Shown piece by piece: positions 36,111 through 47,537 of a DNA stretch of 64,000 nucleotides. The stretch is taken from the NCBI RefSeq assembly GCF_949628215.1, contig NC_134282.1, forward strand, positions 2,215,001 to 2,279,000. The letters are read 5' to 3'. Position 1 is the first letter of the stretch; each line of letters opens with the position of its first letter. Source of the DNA: Phalacrocorax aristotelis (taxonomy: Eukaryota > Chordata > Aves > Suliformes > Phalacrocoracidae). The notes below the pieces were generated by a model. That model made no database searches. It saw only the letters and a program-made list of their open reading frames with translations, and was not told where the DNA came from. Both the position numbers and the translations under genes were made by a program.

Positions 36111-39099
36111 TGAGGCTCGGCACTGTACGCGGGCACACGGGATCCTGCCGGCACGACCGACGGGGCTCGGCCCCCACGGCGTTACCGCCCTCTTGCACCG
36201 AGATGCGGAGCTCCCCCGATAGCAGCCTGCAGTCCCTTAGCCGTGGCCAGGAGTTGACGTTGGATCATCAGTGCGACCCTGGAAAAGAAAGCCAGAGCTT
36301 GCCAGAGACTTGATAAAGGCTGCCGCCTTCCTCCGCCGTGTATTAATTTCTCCACTGGTGCAGTCATTCACCGCCGGGACAGTGCTGTATGGGGGGGTGG
36401 CATGTAATGGCCAGGCAAAGGTGCCCCGGGGTCCCCGTGTGCTGATCCGCGTGTTGCTTTCTTGCATAGCGGGACGGCATTGTGGAAACGGGGGTTAAGC
36501 AGAGCTGGGTTATGGTATTGTCTCACTGGTGGAAACCAAATCGGTTCTGAAGGACAGTGGTTCTTATTTTCAGGGAGAGAAAATGAGGCGAGGTGAAAGG
36601 ACGTGTTTGTCAGCTTGGAGGACCGAGACAGAATTGTGAATAAACTCCATAAAATCCAAAATCGTTTCAGGGAGTAAAAGCCAGAATCATACATACATGG
36701 TTGCATGCCTTGCAGCATAAAATTAGACACACAGGGCGAGACAGGGGAGTCATTGATGAACCTCTGCTATTACCTCCGTAGGCCTCCAGCCCACCGCTGT
36801 TGAATCATGCGGTTGCAGTAAATATGACCCACGGGGTATGTACACGAAACGATGGCAAGCGCTGTCACCCCCTTTGCTGCACAGTGGGTTTCCGTGCCCG
36901 TTCTGCGGTCAGGCTGGATGTACCTCACTCAGCAGGGAGGGCAGAGGATGGCTCATTAGCTAAGGGGTACAGTAATCAGGCAAAAGCCAACGGGGCTGTC
37001 TGGCAAGACTACTGCTTCTGCTAATTAATGAGGAGAGATGGTTGCTGGGCCAGCTGCAGGTGTTGCTGCAAATTATGCCATTGCTATCCCTGCCAGCGAG
37101 CTCTCGCTGCAGCTAGCACATCTCCAGGTGTTCTTGCCACAACAATAGTCCCCGCTGTTCGTTTTGTCTCCTTCCAGGGAAAATAAAATGCTTCCTTTTG
37201 GTGGGGAGAAATGCTGATACCAAAGAGTTTTTCAAGCCCAGACTCCGCTCCTTTAATTTCTTCTCCTCTTGTTGTATTGGTCCCATTTTCCTCCTCTGAT
37301 TTGTCCTCAAAGTCTCTTCATTTTCCATTCAAATTCCTTTGCAAACCACAGAATAAGGCCAGAGAGAAGCGCCTCGAGCGACACCGATTCCCCTGCTCGG
37401 CTTCCCAGCCATGAACACTAAGAGGATATCTCAAGGAAGCTGCCGAAACCTCTTCCCACCCCGGCTCTCTCCCTCTCCCCGATGGGGCCACGTGTCCTGC
37501 CGACGCTGGTGGCGACCCAAGACCTGGCAGGTAGGGACCGCTCGCCCCTCTCTGGCTTCCTCCCGCGCACCTCTACTACCAACTCATCTAAGTTTACTGG
37601 GCAAAGCCTGATGTTCAACCTCTGCGCCGAGTCAGCAGAATGAAAGAAGCAGCAGCAAAAAGCCCAACCCCCCCCGCCGCGTTCTCCATTTTTGCCCCGT
37701 ATGCAAAACCCGACTGTACGGTTCTGCCGAGCGCCGATGCCCTGCTTTTATCCCTCGCATAGCTCAGCTCAAAATACACCGCGATTTCAAGCAAGGCCCC
37801 TGCTGTGAATGGTCTGAGCAAGCAGGCGCTGCTGCAGCCCGGCCGTGCCTGCACTGTGCCGTGCTCCCGGCGCAATTTGTACCAGCCCTTGGCACTAAAT
37901 AGGATGAGAAAAAGCCAGCAATCTTGAGAAAAATCAATACCCCTTCCTCCCATCAGCTCAGGCAAAATGTCCTGACATGGCGTTGCAAGAACAAAATTGA
38001 AGAGATATGAGATAACTTAAGAACTACTCGCTATTATTACTACTGTTAGTGTTATTTATAACGCAGTAGTACTGAAGAAGCCCTGCTGGTGTAGAGGGTG
38101 GCTTTAAGCAGTAGCATCTGGGGCTCTGAAACAGTTATGGAAATAAAACCAAGGCTGAAACTCTTCATGCCAGACGTTGCATGTACTTGCTTTACGTGCT
38201 TAAACCAAAAAGAGACTACCATGCTATTTTTGCCTAATTTGTGTAGTCCTGAGAAAGCGCGATAAATAAAGGTTAGTGGAACCCGATTCTAAAAGCAGGG
38301 GAAGCTAATAGAGAGTGTTTGTGCTGAAGATAGGGTCTATAAATTCTTCTGCCCTGGAAAAAGTGACTGAATTTTACCATCCGGCTTCTCAAGTTCCCCT
38401 AAACAATGTTTTTCACAACAGCATGGTTTTTCAGAGGGCTTCAGCTTGACGTTCACTTTAGCTGTCTTCTGCTTAATTTTCCATATCGTTAACAGGAAAA
38501 TGGTAATTATTTGGTGAGACCTACGGATTATTTGCAAATAAGGATGTACATATGTGGGTCTAACTGATAGGAGGAACGGCCATTACTGCCACCTCAAGCC
38601 AGCTATTTTCACAGGCAGGGCGTTAATCTCGCCGGTCCTTTGCACGGGGCTGTTCCCTGGTGAGGACTATCATTTACAGTATTTGGGAGGTGACCCCAAA
38701 CGTTCCAGCTGTGGGAATATTAACCTGATAATCCTAAGAAATGGGTAGATGCGGCACTTGGCTCCCATCGGGGGGAGGAATCTGGCCCTGTGCGTGCTGC
38801 TGGCCCCCAGCACTGCCCACAGCTCTCGGGGAGCCTCTGCTCATGGGGGGCTGGGGGCCAGAACGCCCGGTGCTGCACCTCCGCCGCCCCCTCCTCCTTC
38901 CTCCAGCAGGTTGTTTTCAAGGGAAAGGCAGACATATTTTTTTCCCAGAGTCTTTCAGCAATTCCTTTTTTAAGAAGGGGAGCGGGGCTCTGAAGAAAAG
39001 AAGCCTGATGGATGGTGCACTTCCCAGGGCACTCCCCCTGTTGCAGAAAATGCCAGCAATGCAATTCCCTGGCAGACTAAATTATGAGTAAAACACTTG
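36111..39099. other. Unique non-coding sequence, no gene seen
   Basis: CpG-rich pieces at 36110-36180 and 37660-37870 alternate with AT-rich pieces (38020-38060, 38410-38530). Frames up to 120 codons show no domains. No interspersed repeat was recognised. Confidence 0.4.
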
Positions 39100-39340
39100 T
39101 AAAAGCCATGAAGGTATAAGCATTTAATTAAGGCTTTGGGAAGCTATTGCATTTTTTTCCTATTAAATATTAATTCCCTTTAAAACAGAACTTTTGAGCT
39201 GTTTTGAGGACACAACCGGTAGTCTAATGCTATCTAATTAATTAAAAATTTCATACATATATGTGTCAAAAGTCTGCTATTATTGCTGAGGACATTTCAC
39301 TAGTATTTAAATATATGGAACCAAACATGATTTGCGTTTA
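39100..39340. other. AT-rich candidate regulatory block
   Basis: Contains TTTAATTAAGG, TATTAAATATTAATTCCC, CTAATTAATTAAAAATTTC and ATTTAAATATATGG within 240 bases, with essentially no CpG. Dense homeodomain-type cores suggest a regulatory element; inference only. Confidence 0.3.
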
Positions 39341-41148
39341 AACGGCAATGATCCCTATGGCTTCCGGGAAAGGCAGGTCTGGTAGATGAAGTCTGACTTT
39401 GCCTCCCTGACTTCGATGTCCCAACAGTATGCCGAGGCAGCTCAGCTAGGATTTCACTCCGTAAATGGAGAAACGGCAAGGAAACAGCAGAGTTTCCCCC
39501 AAAACAGAGTACGCACAGGGTACTTTCTGAGCCCGCTGGTGACAGACACAACCTTATCAATCGCTGACATCCGCCTTGACACCGTCATGTCTCTTATCTG
39601 CTGAACTGCCCGTTCTTGTGTTGCTTCTTTTGATGTATTTCTTTTATTGCAGATGCTCGCAGGAGCCCTGTAATACCTAGAGTCGCAGGTGGGGATGCAC
39701 CAGGGCCCTCCCGAGGTACCCACCTCAGCTGGGGGCGAGTTGGAGTCGGGGAGGAAGGCAGTGGCCCATGTCACCCCCATCTTCTCACGGCCCCACGGAG
39801 GCGTTGGACAGCTGGGGAGAGAAAGGGTGCAGAAAGAAGGTGGGGCGTGGGGTTTTAACCGCACGAGATGCATCAGCGGGATGTGCTCTCCTTTAACAAT
39901 TACCTCAGTTGTTTCCATTTCCAGGATGACTTCCCAGCACTTATGCATTACTCTTCTACTTGTCTAATACGGTTCACATCGATTTTTCCCCTTACTCTGT
40001 GCTGAGTGTACAGTCTGAAACGCCAAAGACCTTAAAGTCAAGGTCAAGTTTTTATTCCCTGAGTAAACAAGCTGGGGAGAAGGGGAGAGGGGGAGCAAGC
40101 ACTTATACCAAAAGATATACACAGAAAGCTATGAAACAAATATATTCCTTCTAAAAAAATTCCCTAAGGAAGAAGGCATACAGAAGATTAATCCTTTCAG
40201 TCTGCAATTTCTACATTAAATAAAATCCTTACTCCTGAGGAACAAACGCTAAGAGGAGGCCACTGTGCACGTGACCAAAACAAAGCCATTCTGCAATGTT
40301 AAAGTTAAAAAAGAAGTTAAACGCTGTGTAGCCAAGGTACAAGGAAGCATTAAGAATTGTTTTCATTTTGCGAGCCAAGCGGCTTGCATTTCGCCCGTGC
40401 ACTGAGCACTTTTATTTCTCATCACCATATCCAAGCATTGATCCCATTACATCGAATTCCCAGTGTTATTTTTGACCAATTAATGAGACTCTATATTATG
40501 TTTGCCCATTTGCAATTAGAAGCAATGTTATGCAGCAAATAGCCGGCTGCTTATCTGTGATCCGTGGACTCTCCCGAGCCTGCAAATTTGGCTGGAAACT
40601 TGGTAAGAAATTATTTTGGCTAAAGATTTTGGATGCTTCTTGCTCGTGTTGAGCTGAAATACAATGAGTTCAAGTGTTTGGGGGCTTCTGCTTTGGGTTT
40701 CTTCCAGGCAGAGAAATGGGTCAGTATGAAAATAATTATAGAGCAAGGTGGAGATACAGAAGCTGCAAGGCTGGGTCAGACCCGAGCCCCGCCCAGACCC
40801 AATGCTGGCACCAACAGCGGTCACTTCGCACGCCTCGGGCAAGGGCAGCCCCTGCGCAAGAACATGTAGACACAACCCCTGAGAGCCTCAGCCCTCCATC
40901 TCAAAGGCAAGGGTTGTTTCAAAGCCCAAAGTCTGAGGCTTTATGCTCTTGCTGATATTTTTTCATTAAAATGAGTCAATACGTATACAGCCGTAATTGC
41001 AACCTGATGCTCTAGATCTTTTCAAGCAGTTTGGAAACAGAGGGCCCCAGCTGGAGCTGGCAGCGTGGGTTGGGGACAAAACAAATTATGAATTCAGTAC
41101 ACCTATTTTCAATGCTGATGTAATTAAATGGGGCAAAGTCTACGAGGA
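39341..41148. other. Unique non-coding sequence, no gene seen
   Basis: A splice-flanked 36-base segment at 39653-39688 is open in one frame but too short to support as an exon. AT-rich DNA at 40150-40250 and 40430-40550. No repeat was recognised. Confidence 0.4.
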
Positions 41149-41292
41149 GATGTAATACCTTTTATTAGAAAAAGTGGTAGTTTAGGGGGGGGGGAAAAAA
41201 AGCAGGTATGTTTTCAGGCACACAAACCCCTTTTTCAGGCTTGAATGCCAAAAAGCTTGTCAGTGTATCAGCTGTGGTCCAACAAATGATAT
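41149..41292. mobile_element. Ancient amniote interspersed repeat relic with TIR-like ends
   Basis: The left end has AATACCTTTTATTAG (41154-41168). The reverse complement of the right end (41280-41293 region) reads close to AATATCATTTGTTGG, so the ends form an imperfect inverted pair. The middle holds TTTTCAGGCACACAAACCCC followed by TTTTTCAGGC and AAAAGCTTGTC. This matches my memory of an old reptile/bird repeat with TTATTGGACCAAC ends and a CAAGCTTTCGGGC / CTTCTTCAGG core. I cannot name the family with certainty. A G10A7 run (41185-41201) lies inside it. Confidence 0.45.
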
Positions 41293-42219
41293 TGCTGCTC
41301 TGTATAAATACTGCCTCAGTCGTACCCTCCGATGATAACAGCTACAATAACACCGCTAATGTAATTAAAAGCAGTGGAGGGTGATTAAATGCCCTCTCAA
41401 AGCAGAGCTGGATGTGAAGTTTCCCAAGAATAGCAGGGTGGAGCTTTGCTGCAGACACAAAAATATTTGTACTTTCCCCTTTATCTTTACTCTGCAATTC
41501 TGATTTTACTTACACCAGTATAAATGGAAGTCACGGGGTTGATACAGGTACAGCCCCCTTTGGATTCTGCATGTTTTTTCAAAACAGCCTTACCGCCTTG
41601 TAAAACCTATCTCTAATGCAGAGGATAAAAGTAGGTCATCCATTTTCTCCAACATCCTGCTATCTCGTAACATTAACGGAAAGGAACAGCGTGTGCACAT
41701 TTTATCCGGCGTCACCGTCACTGTATTCCATCAAATTATGACCCTTTAGTCCCGCCATTGGAGTGATTCCCAGAAAAGGCAATAATGTAAATGATGCACA
41801 GATAAGAAAGAAAAAAAAAATTTAAAACCTCCTAAGGTGGAAAATGTATTGACAACAAGCCAGCTTAGCTTCCCCTGGCATTTATTTTCATTTTATGTTT
41901 TTAAAGTGAATTTTCCCAAGACACCTCATAACCGACTTCACATGCAGATACAAATAGAAACAATTTGTGTGTTGCAGTAAATCTTAGAAGTAACAAATCA
42001 AGGCTTAGAAGAAGGAAGTCAAGACAGGCAAGATAAGAAGTAGAGAATGATTAAACAAAATAATTTTGGAAATTTAGATATTAGAATTTGTTCTCTGAGC
42101 GGGAGCAAAGCATGCCATCAAAGAGCAAGGAGATTAAGGGGTTTTTACACATAAGATTAGGCGGGGTGTGGAAAACATATCTTCCAGTGAGGGAAGCAGG
42201 AGACTATTAGATGCGTGAG
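41293..42219. other. Unique, AT-rich non-coding sequence
   Basis: Near 41505-41560 there is TTACACCAGTATAAATGG, which resembles another old amniote repeat motif (paired TTTACACCAG around a short centre), but the match is too short to call. The rest is unique AT-rich DNA with many TTTAAA cores and no exon. Confidence 0.35.
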
Positions 42220-42425
42220 GAAGGGGCTGGAGATTCGGGAAAGAGAGCGGAGGGCGGGCGTAAAGCCGGGCTGGGCGCGGGCCGGGCGATGCTGCGGCAC
42301 GTCCAGCGCCGGCACGGGCTGTCCCCAGGCCACGGGGCAGCTCTGCTCCCCGGGGACCATCGGGGCGCCGTGCCTTGAACACACGGCTGCTGCAGGGGTC
42401 CCGTGCGGGAGCTCAGGTTCCGCTT
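42220..42425. other. Short CpG-dense block
   Basis: About eighteen CpG dinucleotides fall within roughly 150 bases (42235-42385), including GGGCGGGCG and CGCGGGCCGGGCG. Bulk bird DNA is CpG-depleted, so such density suggests protection from methylation, as in a promoter-associated or orphan CpG island. GGGCGG is an Sp1-type box. I see no clear transcript start, and the frames that cross it lack domains. Confidence 0.4.
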
Positions 42426-43894
42426 CCTCCTTTTCCTAAAGCGGCGTTGCCAAGCCTGCCCGTCTCCGTCACCAAACAAAACCGCAGGCTCCGTCGGTTT
42501 GGGAGAGAGCGTGCCGCTGAGCTGCTCAGAAATGCTCCAAAGCTCCCTAAATAGGCACTGCCAATGTTTATTTCTAAACATCAGAGAACCAGGGAGATAG
42601 AGTAGCACTTTGACTGTTTTGCTTTGGAAACATTTGTGCAGATTCAACACTTGTCTGCAGCACCCTTCTGGGATGAAACCGCATAGGTACAGCAAGCGCC
42701 AAAAGTGCAGGCAGAGAATTTGGAGGGGAAATTCCAAAACTCCGAGTCATTTTGAAGAAAAGCCATTTAAAAGAAGGCTGATAAGGCAGAGAGCTTGTAC
42801 TTCAGCTAGCTCGCTCCCGCCACAGCCCTAACTCTCCTGGGAGCCTCGTGTGGTTGTTTCTCCGCAACAAAAAGCCGGTAAGAGTCGCATGTAAAACTAG
42901 TCAACAATATTTTTGAGCTAACCGTGGTTTAGTTATTACCTACTAAATGCCACTGCAGGCCCTGACAGTTATTTTAAATGATTGGTTATACACATGTAGA
43001 TCCATACTTAATGTCGCCTACGTTCACGTTTAAGGGAGATAACGTAGAACCGGCTGACGGGCAATCCTTACTTCTTTTTATAACCTCAGGTGTGAAGGCA
43101 GATTTGCCTAACAGGAGACCTAGCGCTGAAATCCTTCATTAAAAATCTCAAAAGTTCACAAATAATAATCGTTACGATTGTTGTCATGATGATTGCATTT
43201 AATTATTATTGCTCGTTACTACTATAGATGATAATTATTAATGTACCCACAATAAACACATCAGCACTGGCATGGCCAGGGTGCGATGACAGGTGGTTTT
43301 CTGCCTGTTCTTAAAGACTTTGCTGTGTTAAAGGCAGCTTTTCCAGGTGTCCCTCCGCTGCCTAGCGCTGCGGGAGGGCTTTGCCCATGCCACGGGCTAA
43401 GCCCTGCTCCCGCTCGGCCCCAGCAGCCGTAGCCCCCGGCAGCACACGCAGCCGTGGCTTAGTAGCTCAGCATTATGGATTAGCACCGGCAGAAGTATTG
43501 GGAGAGAGCGAGTTATCTGATGTTTTCTGCCTCCTTCTTTAAAATCTATGGCTGATCCACAAGTGGATGATCCTGAGACTGGCGTGGGAAGGGGAAAGTG
43601 AAAAATCCCACAGATTGAATCGAAAACCTCCCGCTCTTCGTTAGCATCCCTGTGTAGGAGTGGATGTTCACGGAAAGCAAAGGACAAGGACAGATAATAC
43701 CTCTGGGGAAATTTGTTACTACACGGTCACGAATATATTGTTGAGGGGTCGATCTAACGTGCTTTGGAAAGTTCTGAAAATTTGGGGGATTTATCCAGCG
43801 CGTGTCATTCTCCAAACCCAGCCCGACTTGCTGTGAGCAGCGGCAACACTGCCCTGTGCGTATCTCCTGCATCTATTTCCCTTTCCCTTGCTGG
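42426..43894. other. Unique sequence with an AT-rich motif cluster
   Basis: 43120-43260 is dense in AATAATAAT, TTACGATTGTTGTC, GATGATTGC and TTTAATTATTATT cores, a candidate regulatory element by composition. No exon or repeat is visible elsewhere in the stretch. Confidence 0.35.
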
Positions 43895-43959
43895 AGATAT
43901 TTTTTATTTTATTTTATATTTAATTATTTAATAAAATAATATTTTATTAAAAAATATCT
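43895..43959. repeat. AT-only inverted repeat (hairpin)
   Basis: Perfect 12-bp arms AGATATTTTTTA (43895-43906) and TAAAAAATATCT (43948-43959) flank a 41-base spacer of pure A/T that also partly self-pairs (TTTTATTT against AAATAAAA). No target-site duplication is visible at the flanks, so I do not call a MITE. Confidence 0.75.
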
Positions 43960-44740
43960 ATGGTGTATTTTTGTTTCGCATGAAAGGGACTGGGATTCAG
44001 TAATGCAGAGAGGGCCTCACGGGAATGAAATCTCTGCCTGTATTTGGCCGCACAAATTCAATTTTTGTTAACCCTAAACTGGAAGGGAAGCTCGGTGTGT
44101 TTAACAGGAGTGACTGGCAGAGCTGGAGACTGAGGCTGTAGTATGATTGCCCAGGGCTGAGAATAACAGTAGGACTGGAAATGAGTTTTGAATTGTGATG
44201 TCCTGGAAAAATAGTTTGCAAAGCAGCTACGTGTGCTCTGAGTCACCGCGGCTGCAGCCATGTCGTTGCCCCATGCCAGCCACCGAGCCTCAACCTGCGC
44301 CCGGGGCTTATATAGGAAACCGAGCGGGGTCGCAGGAAAGGGAATAAACTAAAATAGCAGCAAATGGCACTGGCGATGCGCTGTGGGTGAACCCACAGAA
44401 GTTGCTAACCGCAGTGCTGGGCAGGGCGCTGAAACGCATTTCTATTTCTGGCCCACCGGTGTAACTAAAGCATCCCTTTTCTCCTGCAGAGCCTAGAAAT
44501 GGATGGCTGAAGGCTCCTGTGTCACGAAGGGCATGAAAACAACCTATAGGAAACTGATGTTTATTAGGAATTCCTCACAATCCTGAATCTTGCAGCAAAC
44601 TCCCAAAGGGATGCAGAGGGGAGGGGGAAAAGTACTGGATGTGCTTCTGTGGCAATAGGGTCCAGCTACTCCATCAGACATGAAAACGCTATAATGGCTA
44701 GTGTCCAGCCAGGCCCTCAGCAGAAGAGCTTTTCATCAAA
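43960..44740. other. Unique non-coding sequence, no gene seen
   Basis: Nothing recognised apart from an acceptor-like CTCCTGCAG at 44481-44489 without a matching exon. Confidence 0.4.
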
Positions 44741-44835
44741 TTAGATGAGGAGGCCAAGGCCCAGAAAGCAGTGAGACTGAACGTTAGGTGTGTCAATAGC
44801 TTTTGATGAAGCCTGGGCTCCAATCCTGGCTCCAC
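44741..44835 (-). mobile_element. MIR-type SINE relic (inverted)
   Basis: TTAGATGAGGAGGCCAAGGC (44741-44760) directly followed by CCAGAAAGCAGTGAG aligns with the reverse-complemented MIR block (ACAGATGAGGAAACTGAGGC and CACAGAGAGG). GCCTGGGCTCCAATCCTGGC (44811-44830) lies at the expected distance for the tRNA-derived box region. Middle bases are strongly diverged. Order and spacing agree with the family, so I consider it a true but heavily decayed copy. Confidence 0.5.
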
Positions 44836-45049
44836 TGCATCCAACGGGAAGTTTCTCCATTGATGCTCAGATACCATCACAGTGGGGATGTGGGTACTGG
44901 GGGCAGCTCACGGAGCTGCCTGTGGGCGTATTAAAGCCCCAAACCCATCTGCTGTTAATGAACAGACTTTACAGCGTGTGAGGGTACCCCCAAGGGCTTG
45001 GGTGGCTTCAAGTGTCTCGGGGAGCTGCAGCATCTGAAGAGCTTCCCCA

Positions 45050-45680
45050 CCACGAGATGTCCGCGAGGCCCTTCGGCTCCGCTCGCAGGGCACCGGGGCT
45101 CATTGTCCGCGGCATCCTGGGTGCAAGAAAGTGCCCGATGGTTCCAGAGGGTCCCTGCTCTGCAGCCGGCACGGCTGGGGCGGACGGTGAGCTTAAACAC
45201 CAGCAAACCAGCTGTCTGAGAGCACCAGAGCCGAAACCGAGCTGTGCATAAACAGAGCCAGCTCCACAGCGACTGTTTGATTAAAGCTATTTTTGGAATC
45301 GAAACTCATGGGTGGGAAGGGAAGCAGAAAGCAGATAAATTAGCCATTAAAAAGCAGCGCGGCCGCATTGCTGAGCCCTATCGGCCATTTCAGGCGGTGA
45401 GTAACAGAGGAGGCGACAAATCCGTCTTTGTTCTGCTCCCTCGCTGCGCGTGATCGGGAGATAAGGCGTTAGCGAGGGTTCATTTTGCTGGCGAAACAAG
45501 GGAGTTATTCATTAACCCGCTTTGCTAAATAAAGCCCTGATAAGGGCAGCGCGCCTGGCGGGGGGCAAGCCCAGGTGCGGTGGGGCGGCCGCAGCTGTGG
45601 GACGCGGGCAGGCACGTCCTCGCCCTGTGCCAGGGCCACCGGGTCACCCGTGGCCGCACGTACCCGGGATGCCTCCGCGC
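45050..45680. other. CpG-dense block, possible CpG island or conserved element
   Basis: CpGs are frequent over 45055-45190, 45345-45475 and 45548-45685, including CGCGGCCGC, CGCTGCGCG and GCGGCCGCAG. The middle part (45270-45420) mixes these with TTTGATTAAAGC and GATAAATTAGCCATTAAAAA motifs and ends at a donor-like GTGAGT (45400-45405). Such mixed composition is seen in promoters and in unmethylated developmental regulatory islands. No start codon with a plausible protein, TATA box or exon chain is evident, so the role is open. Confidence 0.4.
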
Positions 45681-45712
45681 TTTGGGGCACGGACCAACGT
45701 CTGGTTTAGCAG

Positions 45713-45743
45713 CCCCCCCCCCCCCCCCCCCCCCTTTTTTTTT
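45713..45743. repeat. C22T9 homopolymer pair
   Basis: Twenty-two C residues followed directly by nine T. The complementary strand is A9G22, which could form triplex or quadruplex structures and is prone to sequencing and assembly length errors. Confidence 0.93.
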
Positions 45744-47519
45744 GCACGATGAAAGCAGGGATGTCGAGTAATGGCCGGGATGCGTGGCTGCACGAAGGCG
45801 TTGCTTTCTTTTAGCAGTTGGAGATGCAGGATGAGTGTTACCAGTGGGAGAGGTAGATGAATATGGATTTTTCAGTTCGGCTGTCAAATCCAGAAGTGGG
45901 GGAAATTAGTGAAACCGAGCATTTTCCTCAGCAGGAAAAGAAATGCTCTTTTTTAATTACATAATGCTGGTTTAAAAAATGGTTTCCTAAAATGTAGGTC
46001 AGTTTCTAAACAACAAAGCTTGTTTCAAAACAAAGAGTCAAAATATTTTGTTTTGGTGACGTTGAAACAAAATGTCTCCCCATCTCCAAACCATTTCTTT
46101 TGACAGGCCAAAAGGAAACGTTTGAACACTTTCTAATTTTTTTCACAAATACCGCTAGTTCCTGCATTTCTCAGTGAACTTATCCATCCGAAAAATGTCA
46201 GTCAGCTCTAAAAATTACCATACATATAGAGCTACCTCTGTTACCACATTATGTCTCATGCAAGCGTGCCAAATATGAATTCCTCACGAAGGAGCTGGTT
46301 AGACTTCAAAGCTGACCGATAAAGCCTCAGACGGCATAAAGCCAATTAAAAGGGTCAAAATGTCAGTAAACTTTCCATTAACCCCCGCCAAGGTCCCACT
46401 CGGCAGGTCAACGCTATGAGCCAGGATTAGGTGGGGCTGAAGAGCACATTTGTGGAGGGTCAAACCATAGCTTGCACCCCCCACCCACGCACGCACGAGT
46501 TCAGATTAGTGCTTTAGCTCTTTGTTAAGGCAGCCTGGCTAAATCAGGGCTTCCTGGGAAATGCAGCATTTTATGGATCGTCTTGGGGACCCTGTTGCAC
46601 TGCAGGTATCTAAGGAAGCTCTTTGCAGGCTTCTTGTAGGTAGGTTGTGTGGGGTCTAGTGATAAAATCATGCACACACATGAAAATCTGACAGTCCTTC
46701 AGAGCCAGGAGGTAGGTGTAGAAATGATGAGTCCGAAACATCGCTCTGCACCACCCCGAGGAAAAAGAGCAGCCCAGAAAGGCTGGTAGGCAGCTGCAAT
46801 GCTTGGTGGGACTCTTCTTGTCTCGCTTGTCTTCAGAAAGCATCTTCTAGACGTCTTCTGGGGGTCGGATCAGCTCAGCTCCCTAATTAAACGTTAGACT
46901 GAGGCTGTTGCACGGATTTGATGTTTCTATTCCTGGGTGAGAGAAGTTCAGGCCTCGCTGGGGTGGGGGGGTTTTATGGTGTCAAACGATCCTCAGCACA
47001 GCACCTTGGCGAAGTCTTCCGAGGCCGCCGTCAGCACACAGCAGAGTTTCATTAGCTCACGCTGATTTAATTATAAATCCCCTTTTTGTCCCTAATCACT
47101 CCACTCAGGGATGGAAAGTCCGCAGAGCCAAAAACAGACCCGGTTAGTCAGCAGGTTTGTGAATATTTTGAGATATTGGAGGTCATAAGTCAGTTTGCCG
47201 GCGTTATCTTGATTATCCTATGGAAATCTTTACTCAGAAATAGTCTCCAAAAATGCAAGTTTAGCAAAACTTGGAGCTGAAATCATTGGAAAACACATTA
47301 AATGCACTCACCAAGCTAAATTCACAGGAGGGCAGTTACTGTGTAATAGGCAGATGCTTTTAACTACCCTTTACGTTCTGGTGCTCACTCACATCCAGAA
47401 GCAATAATATTGGTGAAAGGTTAGAATAAAAAATAATAACTTCCTAAAAACATAATGCAGAATTTTAGTTTTTATATTCAGGTCATTCAGCTGCACATGC
47501 ACATTTTGGGTTTTGGTTG
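45744..47519. other. Unique non-coding sequence, AT-rich parts
   Basis: 45950-46150 is low-complexity AAAACAAA/TTTTGTTT DNA containing a 9-bp-arm inverted repeat at 46045-46053/46065-46073, perhaps an unassigned old repeat. 47040-47290 is unique and enhancer-like in composition. No exon was recognised. Confidence 0.35.
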
Positions 47520-47537
47520 TTTTTTTTTTTTTTTTTT
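47520..47537. repeat. T18 run
   Basis: Homopolymer tract in otherwise unique DNA. Confidence 0.9.

Noticed and set aside
41505..41560. TTACACCAGTATAAATGG resembling an old amniote repeat
   Set aside because: Match too short to separate from chance.
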